Shown piece after piece: positions 1 through 17,500 of a stretch of 64,000 bases of DNA. The stretch is from Lutjanus erythropterus (lineage: Eukaryota; Chordata; Actinopteri; Lutjaniformes; Lutjanidae): contig CM034606.1 of NCBI GenBank assembly GCA_020091685.1, forward strand, positions 22,770,695-22,834,694, read 5' to 3'. The notes beneath the pieces are model-generated. The model did not search any database and was not told where the DNA came from. It was given only the letters and a program-made list of their open reading frames with translations. Position 1 is the first letter of the stretch, and each line of letters begins with the position of its first letter. The translations under genes and the position numbers were made by a program.

Positions 1-2
1 GC

Positions 3-164
3 TGGCGCAGCCTCCTCTTCCACGGATACCTGCTCGCTATTCTCCTGCTGGGGATGGTAATGAACTTCCTGGTCGGTATATCAGCTCTGTGTGTCTCGCC
101 GCTCTCCGCTTCAGTGCTGTACTCAACAAGGCAGGTGGTGCAGCCATTCTTCCACCTTCTGTAG
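3..164 (+). CDS. C-terminal end of an unidentified membrane protein (partial)
   Basis: An open frame enters from the left edge and runs 53 codons to a TAG at 162-164. The peptide starts WRSLLFHGY, continues with a strongly hydrophobic stretch (about residues 10-30, LLAILLLGMVMNFLVGIS) that reads as one transmembrane helix, and ends VVQPFFHLL. The rest of the gene lies outside the window, so I could not identify the family. The frame is supported by the clean hydrophobic helix, the absence of any splice donor before the stop, and poly(A) signals downstream. It is convergent with ecd. An unrelated chance frame is possible but less likely at a window edge with this composition. Confidence 0.55.
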   Translation, partial: WRSLLFHGYLLAILLLGMVMNFLVGISALCVSPLSASVLYSTRQVVQPFFHLL

Positions 165-2116
165 TTTCACTCGAAAGGACTTAGAAGAATGAGTGACTGT
201 GTTGTACCAGCGCAACATTGAAATTTAATCCACACCACTGACCACAAACAAATAAAGTGAATATCAAGGGTCTTAAGCAATTTCAGATCCAGAAACAGGC
301 GCTTTGTCAGCTGACATGAAATACAGAATGTCAGATGTAGATTGCTCACATTGCTGTCGCTTTACATATTTATTAGAAATACAAATTCATACTGCATATG
401 CCCTTAATACATGTCTCTTTCTGCAATTTTATCACGTGTGTAACTAGAACACCTGAGGACCAAACTACCTAAGCAATGATCACCCTGTTCTAGCTGAGTT
501 AAGAACTTTAGGCACTTTTTAACAACAATGAAACGCTTACAAAAGCATGGGTTAAATAATAACAGTTTACTTTTAGGGCTGAGGGTATACACTAATATCA
601 AGCATTTTTTCTATGTATGTCCATGAAAAATTGAAAAATGTACCTTTTATGGGAATTGTGACAACTTTTAAGAATTACTGTCAGATAAAAAATAACAGTC
701 TCAATAGTGGATACAGTGTTTGTGACATAATTTACTGAACAGTATTTAAGAGGTTTAAACTGAGAGAATTTTCAGCTTAAGCTTTTCAGATGAGAAGAGG
801 GGTTGTTCATGCTGGACACAGAGAGTTAAACTCACCTCATTAAGTTTAAGTGACAGAGTTAAAACATTTGAACACAAGTCCTTGAGTGAATGAATGTTTA
901 ACCAGAGGTTTGTAGAAACTGCCCTTGAATGAATCTGACTGCTGAGGTTTGTTAGATGAAAAGGGATCTTGTTGAGAAGAGTTAATGGTGCTGAACTCCA
1001 ACTTCTTTGTTTCTACCTTAAGTTATTATCAGAACCGAAATTATGCCTTAATTTAAGAATATGCTTTCATTGTAATTTAATTAGCTTTCTCAAAGTTTGT
1101 ATGTGTATTGCATTTTCACGTTTAAACATACTGTGATAAGGATGTTGAACTACCTGATGATGGTGCTCTAAAAGAAAATTTGTATACATTTAATAAACTG
1201 AAATGACAAAGAAATAAGGCTTTATTTACAAAATTATTTATTCTGTTTCTAACACATGTAAGTGCTGTCAAAAATCAGCAACAGTAAACACATTCCTGCA
1301 GCTTGTCCCTGTAAAAAAATCCCCTGTAAAACTCTTCAAAATGGTAAATCATAACTTGCTGGTGAATATTGCACTGTGATTTCTAACAAATGTGTTGAAT
1401 TCAATGAGTGAGACCACTTTTTATCGTGTATTCTGTAGTCTAGTCCTGCTTTAAAGCTCAAATGTGCTGAACAGATGGAACATGGAAAATACTTGACACA
1501 AAGTTTTATGGCAGCACAGACATAAAAAAAAATATCTGTGTTTACACTGTAACCAAAACTGAATATAAATGTTTTTTTACACTGCCATAAACATGCCCCC
1601 ATCATACATCACTGATTGGGACATCATATAAAAAATAAAATGTTGTATATCAACCACAATATGCACAAAATATGGACCAAACATGAAACTATCCACTGGG
1701 GATAAATCTTGTAAAATCATGTAAATAATTCTAACACAGTATGTCATTGTGTTATGTGTGGTTCTTAATTACCATTATCTTAAGTTTATCTTGGGCAGAT
1801 GGATGAGTTTTCTTTCCTGTATATTTAACATGACACTCCAAAAGAATTTTGGACTCATTCCAAAACAAAAAACAAAAGTATTTTGTAGGAACGTGTTTTT
1901 CATTGCTACAGAATGTAGTTTTACAGTGCACAGAGAAATATTACATGTAAACAAAACCATGTTTGTTTATAATACGAGGGCTTCGGCAGCAGGAGTATTG
2001 TCAGTATAATGAAGACATTCTTTAAGAGAAGCCTCGTCGACTGTAGACACTCATCCTTGCTATGTATTGGAGTCCAAATATCGCCTTATTGATTATCTGA
2101 GTCGACTTCATGTCCT
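165..2116. other. Convergent 3' UTR / intergenic space with facing poly(A) signals
   Basis: No coding exon is seen here. On the + strand AATAAA occurs at 251-256 and again at 1192-1197. On the - strand AATAAA is read from 1221-1226 and from 1237-1242. The + strand gene ending at 164 and ecd ending at 2117 therefore have poly(A) signals facing each other about 25-50 bp apart. Their predicted cleavage sites would fall at or across each other. The remaining sequence is AT-rich and shows no recognisable feature. Confidence 0.5.
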
Positions 2117-7375
<5,259 letters not shown>

Positions 7376-7960
7376 TGTCGTTATTCTTTTTAAAGACCTG
7401 TCAAAAAAAAGGAGACCAAATTAATATAGACATATATACGTAGGATGGGAATTAAATAATTATATTGTCTCTACATTCAAGTAGAAAATAAGAGTGAAGT
7501 ATTAGCATTAGTTAAATGCTCAGTCGACTAGGTTACAACCACCGCAAACGAGTTATTACTGTTTACGTGTCAGTCAAACGTACCTTGTTTTTTAATGTGA
7601 GACGTTGTGCAAAAGTAGTCAAGCGAGATTTTAATGCGAAAATTGTAAACTTTTCTCATCTCAAACTACGTTCATATCACGCCATCTGTCACTGTTTAGG
7701 TCCTACTGTGAATTATTCTCGACTACTCCAACCATGTAACAAATAATAGTTCCTACGTTTTATATCAACCGATTTTCGCTTTTCTACGTGCAAAAATAAT
7801 CTACATTACGTAAAATTTACGTCTATATTAAAACGGATTCTATTATTATTAATGAAAGTCAAATAATTAATTAGACAATGTGCATTTTGAGTTTAGTCCA
7901 CTAGAATATCCACCAACGACAAGCGGATACATTTCAGGAACGCAATCACGCTGTTGCAAT

Positions 7961-7979
7961 ACATGCTGGGAGTTGTAGT
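7961..7979 (-). promoter_or_regulatory. ZNF143/STAF-type SBS element
   Basis: The - strand reads ACTACAACTCCCAGCATGT. This is an almost exact match to the vertebrate promoter element ACTACAAYTCCCAGMATGC bound by ZNF143 (and associated with THAP11/HCF-1). Such sites sit close to the start sites of housekeeping and divergent genes, which is the setting here. The match is seen directly; binding is inferred. Confidence 0.75.
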
Positions 7980-8137
7980 GCAATAGCCAATAATGTAACG
8001 GCAATTTTGCGGTAGTCCGAAATCGATTTCCCGTGAGACCACGGGGACACGAAGCTGCGTATCCATGACACCCGTGGAATTGTTGTCGGTGGTGCTAACA
8101 TTAGCAAAGAAAATCCTCTGAGGTAACGAAAGCTAGC

Positions 8138-8380
8138 TAACGTTAGCGCTACTAACGCTAACGTTATAACGTTACACTTGTGTATTTTAAGATGTAAACC
8201 CAATGCATAGGCAACTTCCAGACCACACAAGATAAGAATTTAATGTAGCAACGTCAATCTAACAGGAAATGTCTTTTGATGAATTTCACAGTGCTGTTCG
8301 TGCCTTGTTGATGTTTTACCCGTGCGTCCATGTAACGTTAGCCAGCTTATTTTTAGACGTAGCCTTCTCCTAACGTTAGC
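8138..8380. promoter_or_regulatory. Cluster of five TAACGTTA octamers in the fam149b1 5' region
   Basis: Exact TAACGTTA occurs at 8138-8145, 8159-8166, 8167-8174, 8333-8340 and 8371-8378. Three of these extend to TAACGTTAGC, and the first is embedded in the 12-bp palindrome GCTAACGTTAGC (8136-8147). Only one further exact copy was noticed in the window, at 58241-58248 in another promoter-like region. The cluster lies upstream of, or within, the fam149b1 5' UTR. Its binding factor is unknown to me. Confidence 0.55.
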
Positions 8381-8556
8381 TGCAACCGTCACAAACCGTT
8401 AGCATCTGTAGCATCTGTTCCTTTGCACTAAAGGGTGTTTCTCTATGGACCGGAGGAAATGTCAGACCTCCCTCCAAACTGTTCCCAGCGAGCCCAGGAT
8501 GTGGAGGCAAGAGTGAGAGACGGGGGCTTGTGCCTATAAACCGGAGACGAAGGAGA

Positions 8557-11500
8557 ATGATTTCACGGTACAACAGAAGACCTGTATCGCACAAACTTGA
8601 GATGTGAGTATCGAGCATCGGCTGAATTTGCAGCTGTAGCAGCTGAGCTCTGTAAACAAGGTTTAACCAGCGGCTTACTGCTGTTATTCTACACTGAGGG
8701 AAAGTGAGATGAGTGATTGACTTCTTCACCACTATCGAATGACAGTGTAAAATAATATTTTTTTATTGATCCAGATAGTCTATTTGTCACACCAAGATCT
8801 CTTGCCTGGTTTAGACAGATATAGTATATAACCTAGTAAATGATGGTGCCCTGCAATTGAATTGGACAACACATTTTTAGACTACCAAGGCACTCTGCTA
8901 TTTGAAGGAACAACATGTCCTGTTTTTCATGATGTAATGCTTTGGAAATGGTCGGCAATAAAATGAAGAATATTTGTATTTAAAGGGGGCTGTAAAACTA
9001 TCAGTATGGCCCTTTAAACAGTAGTAACATAGTTATTATGCTACAGATGTAGAAAGAACACAGGTATGTTGAAAATCATCATATGTTTTTTATCATCTGG
9101 ACAATTCACACTGTTTTCACTGATTCAACCGATGGGAAGATAATCTGTTACTCAAGGTAATCTATAGACCTTGTTGTGAGCAGGGAGGAGCAAGAAGAGC
9201 GACAAGAATTGGTCACAACAAGCTCTGTGGATTACCATGAGGGACCGGGTCATGAGTTCCGGGGAGACATATTGTTGTCCACTTTTTAAAATGTATTTTT
9301 TGGTGCTTTGAGTACAACAAGCCAAGTCCCATCTAGTTCCATTATATTTGAGAGACCCAAATAATGTAGGTGGATAATAGCACTACGGCCAGAGGAAAAT
9401 ATGTATTTTTGATGTGGGGTGAACTGTCCCTTGTTCTCACTCTGTCTTTTTTGCAGTCGTGGGTTGTCCCGAAGCAGCCTCGACCACCACCCTCTCCCAG
9501 AAGAAGCAGATGACAACCAAACCCCTCAGCACTACCTCCATGACCTCCAGGAAGGTGTCTCCACTCACAACAGGTAACCCAGTCCTGGTTTGCCTTCACA
9601 CAGGCAGCCCTGACTTGTACTGCAAGGAGGAAAATAAAAAACCTTTGGCGATGCCAGAATGAAGCGAAGATCAAACTACTTCCAGCTAGTACACACAGAT
9701 ACTCTTGCTCTCTTGTGTGTTTTGTAATGTTACACCATCTTGAGTGGACAGCTGATTCTCAGGGCTCTCGCTATGTGAAACAGGACACCCAGAAGCAGTG
9801 GATTAATTGCTATCAAATTGCCTCCTTCAGATGTGCAAGTTAAAAGAATAAATAATGAGGCAAGCTGTTTGAATATTTAATTACTTTGACATTTGCCCTG
9901 TATTTTCCACTTTGGGCCTGGTTTTTATTGTGACACAGAGAGTCAAGGTGCTTGTTAAATTCCCAGGGTACATGTGAAACAAGAGAAGATTTGCTGTGGG
10001 AAGAAGAAGAAGTGTTACATATCCTCTACAGGAACAAGAAACATGATGAAACTATTTCTCAAACTATACATAAACCTCTCAACTCCTTTATTTTTCTATG
10101 TAGCTCAGAGACATCTGCTGCCTCAGGCCACTCTGACTGTCCCACGGTCATCTCAATAGACTCCAGCCAGTCGTGGTCTGGCATCCACAGCTCCACAGGC
10201 ACCGGCATCTCCACAGAGAGGAGCTCTGTTTTCTCCTGGGGCTACGATGTAAGTCTTCTCCTGCAAAATCAATCTTGAAGTAGAAATAAGCAGTTGTTTT
10301 TTTTTGCTTTACTTTAATTATGAAGTAAATGTTCTGTCCAAATTTAGAATGGTTCTCTAAGCCTGGTTTTTACAATGCAAACTGGTCTGCCACTGGGCAT
10401 GATACTTTGTGGGAAATTGAATTACAGACTACATGACTGAAAAAACTCACACTTTCTCCTATTTTTTCATAACGTTACTCCACCTCCACCCCAACAGCAT
10501 CCCCTGTTGTAGTTACTTGTCAAACTACATTATTACTATGCACATCATTACAATAGCTTATGCTTTTTCCTAAATTTAATGTAAAATTGTTACAAAAGAG
10601 GGAAGAGGGTTTGGGGGAGTCTAATCAATGGCCACTGCAGAGGACTCACAGCCTTGGTGCATTTTGATAATAAGGATTTGTTGCATTTCTTCATCAGTTA
10701 TGGGAGTAAATGAAGAGTCTTGGGATTTTAGATTGTTGGTTGGACAAAAGAAGCAATTTGAAGACATCACTTTGGGCTCTGGAAACATTTTTCACAAATT
10801 TTTGACATTTAATCATGAAAATAATCGGCAGATTAATCGATAAATGATTGTTTGTTGCAGCACTACTTCTTTCTTATTTCCAGAGTGGTGTTGATTATGT
10901 CTTCATGGAGCTCGGCTCTGACACTGAGGAGACCCTGAGGAGTATGTTCCCCTGTCAGATAGTGTTTCCTGTAGCAGTGCCCTGCATGACTGGGAGTTGG
11001 TTTATGGTTAGGCATACCAGAGGAAGGTAATAGGGAACACATATTGGTGGGGTAACAGATTTTGAGACAACACGTATTGTCTTTGTCACAAAGGCACAAT
11101 ATTAATACCACTTGGAGACACTAGGGGATTGAAAAGTTGTCTATTTACGCTTCAGTTTGAAGTGATAATTCCAGCCTTGCTCTGTCTGTTACCCCGAAAC
11201 ACACTGGAGCATGCACACACATACACATACGCACATTGTTTTTCTTGGACCATTTTTTTATCCTCCTTTTGTTCTGTTGCAAAGATGAAACAACTTCACA
11301 GACATACTTTCATTCACACGTTAATGTCAGCTTTTGATTTACTTGCTAACATTCACCTCCAGTCCCCTTTTGGAAAACTTGTAGAAAACAATAGAACAAC
11401 CAGTCACACTGTATCTGATGGTAGATGCCTTGTTTGTCTGCTTCCTCTTTGTAAATGCACGGCCTGATTCCACTGGGTATTGGTTTGTTATTATGCTGTG

Positions 11501-14500
11501 CTTTCTAGCCTCGGCTGGTCCAACAAAACTTTTTCCAGGACTCAATGATTTATTTAGTTTGTTATCCTCAAGCTGCTTCTCAGATGAAAAAAAAAAATCT
11601 CAGTTACGCAAACTAACTTACCTCTTTCTCCCTGCCTCTTTTGTTTTTTCATTATAGCACATGAACAATCCAGCTTGACCATAAACACATACACACATCC
11701 CAAAAGGCCACAGAGGATAATTATCATGCACATTGAAGCTTGTTGTGAGATCTAAAAAAGGATGTGGCGATGTGTTGCCAACAACCGATGAACAGACTGA
11801 AAAGCAGCAGCTTTCAATCATAGAGGCGGTGTATGAGAACAGAAGAATAACTAGCTCTCCTCCCTCTGTTTCTGTCTCTTTCTGTTTTTTTTTGTCCCAC
11901 AGGAGTTCGACAAGGCAGCGTCCCGGCAGGTGCAGCAAATGTTTGAGGAGATCGACAAAGAGCTGTACGAGGGGAGAGGCAGCGGAGGAGGGATACTCCA
12001 GGGGCTGCAGGATGAATGTCAGCAGTGGGCCACACGTTTCCCACATCTCCGGTATGTTATCCTACAAACATCCTGACCTTTTACTTCTGAGTGGGATCAA
12101 AGATTAATTCTGATTGTAGCGACAGACCTGAAAAAAACACTCTTAATATTCTTAACTGAAAACACTTTTTTTTTTAAACTTATTTTTTCATTGTGCATGT
12201 GTGTCACTCAGGATCCTGGGGACTCAGCTGGTGTCTCCCAGTGATGAGGGCTTCCAGTGGTATGCTATCTCAGGGAAAGGCAGTTCTGCCAGCAGCCCAT
12301 CAGCAGGAAAAGAGAGCAGCGTGAAGTCCCAAGAGAAAGATAAGAGTGGCACAGAGTAAGTCTGAACTGCACTGATTCACTGATTTTCTGTCTGATAGGA
12401 GGACACATAAAGTCAAAGTTCACCTGTTAGATACATTTCCCTGATGGAAGGTACATTTTACTGTGCGTCCCTCAGATTCCCACTGAAATGGGCAAACAGG
12501 CTTTCATGTTCTCTGCCTCTGTAGCCGGGAACTAGTTGCAGACAAGCAGATGGAAATTCTGATAGATAGGCTGAGCCCAATTAGGGCATGTAAAAATGTA
12601 CTGAAGGGTTTGGAAGTTAATTCAATCGGAATATGCAATTGCTTCCTCAGCTAGAGCTGCTTCCTCCTGTCGTTCTTTTAGGCATATGATTCTATGAGTT
12701 GATTCTGTGAGTGGATCTGGCTGTTCAATACAAAGATGCAACGATTTGTTCCTTTTTATCAGTTCAGTCCCACACCAAACTCCTATATCAGCCTGCACGA
12801 GTATGTCTTACCAGTAAGACTTTAATTTTGATGCCTTTCATGGTCATCTGTGATGTGATCATGTCAGATTTCCACACAATCAGAGAAAGTAAAAGTGCCC
12901 GTTCTCTTGCTCACAATTCAGGTATAAAATGCCAGCACAGCACGGAGCGTTTCTCCTGCCAGCTGCTGACAGTGCTGTCAGCTGCTGTCCACTGTCACCT
13001 GCCCTGCTAGCTCCGTGGTACACTGGGGTGGCTGCAGCATTTAACAGCACATCACCTGCACTTCATTTCCTCACTTTTCCATCAGTTAGTTTTGTAATTT
13101 GTGGTGATTTCGAGAGAGGGTTTGTAAAGTTTACATACTGCCATACAGTTGGTTTGCTCTGTCTACAATGATGCAGCTAAAAAAATCAAAAGCTGAAGCA
13201 TTTTTCTAAGCTTATATCTGTTTTATCCTGTTATCCTAATGCACACTGACTGACAAAAACCAAGCCGAAAAAACCTTGACTGTGCAACTTAAACAATCTC
13301 AGTTGACTCAGGTTATGGACTGATGATTGGAATCTTCAACCTTCAGGGGGCAGCCTTAGCTGATATTCTGTGTTTTAATTTCATGTTGTTTTAATGTTTG
13401 CATGAATGTTGATCTTGGTCAGGACTTTCTCGAAAAAGGGAGATTGAGATTTAATCGGCTGTTGATACTGGCAAACTCTGCCAAAACCAAATACAAATTT
13501 GACCATTTTACAGTTTTCATGTATTTTATGTGAAACTATGAAGCTGGTCTATAAGAACTACTGTTGAACTGCTGCTCTTGGCTGGCTGTCCAGATGACTG
13601 GTGTTAGTGCATTAATTATTGAAGAGTCTTGGCTGACTCTCTGGTTTCTTGACCTAGATGCTCTGTCTTGTCAGTCAAGTTTTTGGGTCAAAGTCATGTT
13701 TGTTACTGTGATTAATAGTTGCTAAGTCCACCACTTTTAATGTTAGACCAGTTGTAACAAGGTAGTGCCAATTACTGACTTTAAAGTGTTATGGATGTAT
13801 ATGTATGAGCTTGTACATGCATGTGTATACTGTGAAAGTTCATATCAGGATTTCCTTCTGCTTGTCTAGCTGGAGTTGTCAGCTGGATTTGAGTTAATTT
13901 ATTATTTACAGAAATCATAAAGCATGTGTTGGATTGTGTCTGTACCATTTGATGTGTACACATTAAAGTGCTTAACTGTGTGTGCCCTTGTCATGGGGGA
14001 AAGGTTGAATGTGCAGGGTAGAAGAGCGGCGCTGATAAAGTCGTCCTCAGCAGAGTTGGATGGGCCTCCTGGCACCTTTGTTGGCTCCAACAGTCATGAC
14101 AATCCAAGAGTGATTGAAGAGGAGGGTTTTATGGAGGAATACCTGGCTTTTGATAGCAGGGATTTGTGAGTTACTCACTTTTTTCATGCTACATAGCATT
14201 GTTCTTATCCAAGAAAATGAATCTGAACCTCAGCCAATGTCTTGTTCAGTTTTGTTAAAATAATTCACTACAACAGGGAGGATGAGTGGGAGCAGGAGTC
14301 GGGTCGAAGGCATCACTGTCTGCCCCCTGTCTCGCCATACCGGTGTCGCCGCCAAGCTGTTCTCGACCTGCTGTTTGATGACGTGTGGCAGGAGCTGGTT
14401 GGCTGGATGAAAGAACTGGTCCAACGCCAGTGGGAATGCTGCACCTCAAGTAGGGCTGAATTGAACTATTGTGCATTTATTGGACCAAACTTATATTAAT

Positions 14501-17500
14501 CTAAGTCTGTTCTTATGCTCGGGATCTGGATTGTATGTGTGATTAGCAGATGATGAAAAGATTTCTGGGAACCTGAGCCCTGTGCAGCAAGATTCCCAGA
14601 ATCCCTTCATGCTGCTCTCCATGCTGCCCACGATGCTGCCCAAACTTGGCCAGAGCAGGGTGCCCCCACTCACAGCTGGCCTGCAGTTCCAGGTCAGTGG
14701 TTTGGGGGATTTTGGGATGGGTCTAGATCCCGGGAAGGATCTTTTAAAAAAGAACATGAAATAATTCACACATATACTTTTTGAAGGATTTGGTTTTGCC
14801 CAAGTCCCATAAAAACAAGCGCATTTGTGCAGGGTCAGTGAGAGTGTCTGTGGAAAACACTTAATCACAGGTCAATTAATAATGTTTATTATGTGAAATG
14901 ACGTGTGCTGGTTGTGCCTGTAAATCAAAGTAAATCTGAAAAGAATCTTAGTGACAGTGTAACTGAAGTTTTACAGTGAAAAAATATGGTCCTACCATTA
15001 AACGCCTGCTTTTAGAATAAAGTTTAGTTTATCAGTCTCTCCACTCAAAAGACATCTGGGAGCAAAGGGTATTTTAAAAGTAATAATTCACACAAATTGA
15101 GCTGACCTACTTTTTAATAATGAACCATGTAAAATGCATAAATTAATGTAGAAAGTGAAGCTCCAAATGGCCTGTTTGCTACTTCACTTGGCTTGTCGTA
15201 AAAGGCGTGATAAGCACAAACTGCAGTCAAAATAAAGACAGCAGTTCTGCTTTGCTCTGTTCCACGACATGAATTTCACCAGTGTCCCCCCAAATTATAA
15301 TGAGCTCTATGCCTGTGGATGTGACGAACATATTCAATAATGATAATGATAACAGTAATGTTTATATATAAAATGTAGCTCAAATCACGATATTGTACAA
15401 CAGATGATAACAGCACATTTCAGTAAGTTTTCTGACTGAAAATAAACTAATGGAAATGATCATGTAGAGCATTAATAAATACAGTTACAGAGTGAATCAA
15501 TACAAAAGCAGCCTCAGATTGAATCCATCCCGATTTTAAATCTGATTGTAGAAGAAAATATGTCTTACTTAAAGCCAAATCATTTCAGCCTTGATTGAAG
15601 TAGTTAACATTTGCTCTCCATCCCTAACTGTGAGGTCTTTGCTGGCTTTAGAGTCACAAATCTCTAATGGATAGTCACTTTTTTTACTCCTGCCTGTTGC
15701 TCTTTCAGTCTTTTAGTGCTTCCAGTTCATTAACTTGTATCACTGTTTTCTTTCCTTCCCTCTTAACTTCTGCCCTTCACCTTGCTTCTTTTGTCCACTT
15801 TTATTTTTTCCCTTCACTCTTTTTTATTTCTCCGTGTTTTTATTTCTGTCTTTATTGACCTCTATGTTCTTAACCTTTCTTTCTTTCCTTTTTTTCTATA
15901 TCTACCATCTTCCTGTGTTCTTGCCCTTTTTCCCCTTAAAGAACACAAAGTCAAGGGGCTCAAAGCACAAGTCCAGACGGAAATCCAAAAAGCAGAAAAG
16001 GCCTTCCAGTGTATGTAACTCACTTAGAGCCAAAGTGGTGGCGTGTTGCCCGCACGACGTCCATGGCGGCTCAGTATCTTTATCTCTAGAATAAATGTGC
16101 TTGTGCCTGTTGATTAACATGAAAGCATCATCACTGTTTATCTTTTTTATTAACTGCAACTTATTTTCAGCATTAACTTTTTTTTGATTTTCTTTAGACC
16201 TTTCTTTTCTTTCACAATGAGAATGTTGGAATGCTTTGTTTTGCTAGTTATTTCTTTTGTTGCATTTCAAGTTTTGTGAATGTTATTTTTGTTGGTATAG
16301 CTGACATGGGGGTCCTCTTGACATCACTGCATGATAAATAACGTTTCTTTGACGATATGCTGTATTATATATGAGGAATTAAGTAACCATGGGGCAAATG
16401 GCATTCATAAAATACATGACTTATATTTCTAACCTGCATTTGCGCCTATATTATGTCCCCTCTTACTCTCTGTCCCTGCCCACTTAATCATTCCTCCCCA
16501 TCATCCCTCTGTCTCATTACTTTCTCCCCTTCATCTCACACCATTCCCCAGGCTGGGAGGGTCCCTGTAGGAGCACCGGCAACCCAGCATAACCTGAATG
16601 ACCTCATCGTGATCCACAGCATCCCCCTGCAGCAGAGGAACCTGGGTGTGCTGGATAGAAACCAGTATGGACACATACTCATACTCTTCTGACCAATGAG
16701 CACTGGTGTCAAAATGGAAAAATAAAAGCAAAATCAATGGCTACGATTAAATACACACTATTACAACGAATATGACAATTTTCTGAATTTGGTACAGGTC
16801 ATGTAAACACCATATTCTGTTTGGATATTCTAAATTAGGCCTTATTCTGAATATAGCATTTTGTGGTTAAGACACATAGGATACGCCCGTATTATTAAGG
16901 GTTTAGAAGCGTTCTTTCAACATGTATACATACAGTGCATTTGTAAGTTCCACCGCTTTTTGCTATGTCTTATAACAAGTGAGCAAACCACAACCACAGT
17001 ATTTTTTGCATGTGAACATAGTCACTGACTCATCCACCACACATTTGTATATTCTTAACATGTAATTTTAATCTTTGAATGAGAATGAATAGCAGTCTTG
17101 TAGTTCTTGTTTTCCATTTATAGGTAAACACATTTAGCAAAACAAGAGAGACATTGCCTCACTCATGCCATGTTTTTGTCCCTGGTCTTAACACCTTGTT
17201 TGGCAGAGAGCTCAGCCAGTTGGCAGCGGGTGAAAATGCACCATTCATCGATTGTGCTCCGCTCTCTCCTTCCCATACAGGGAGCCAGAAGAGCGGCCCT
17301 GTCACAGACCAGGCTCCAGCGTGGTCCCTTCCAGCAAACCTCGGCCTCGCAGAACGCTGGAGCAGAGCTCTTCCTCGCTGTCCCGCCCGCCACAGTCTGC
17401 CCGACGCAGAAACCCTCCTCCCCGCACCCTCCTGCCACTGGTTCCCAGCCTGAGTCAGTCCAGCGCGGTGGGATCCATGGATGAGGTCATCCGCGGGACA

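Larger units (their letters stand above)
7376..8556. promoter_or_regulatory. Head-to-head promoter region of ecd (-) and fam149b1 (+)
   Basis: The two start codons are 1.18 kb apart and divergent. On the - strand a good acceptor (exon edge 7397) precedes the ecd ATG, and a GTACGT donor follows an exon edge at 7584. The ecd 5' UTR is therefore probably split, with its first exon upstream of 7584. The middle contains a ZNF143/SBS-like element (7961-7979) and five exact TAACGTTA octamers (8138-8380). CpG dinucleotides are commoner here than in the introns. No other open frame looks real. Transcription start sites cannot be placed from sequence alone. Confidence 0.65.

Noticed and set aside
9156-9236. 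Hairpin considered as a microRNA precursor
   Set aside because: The arms resemble a mobile-element inverted repeat, mismatches are scattered, and the flanks look repetitive. There is no recognised microRNA seed.
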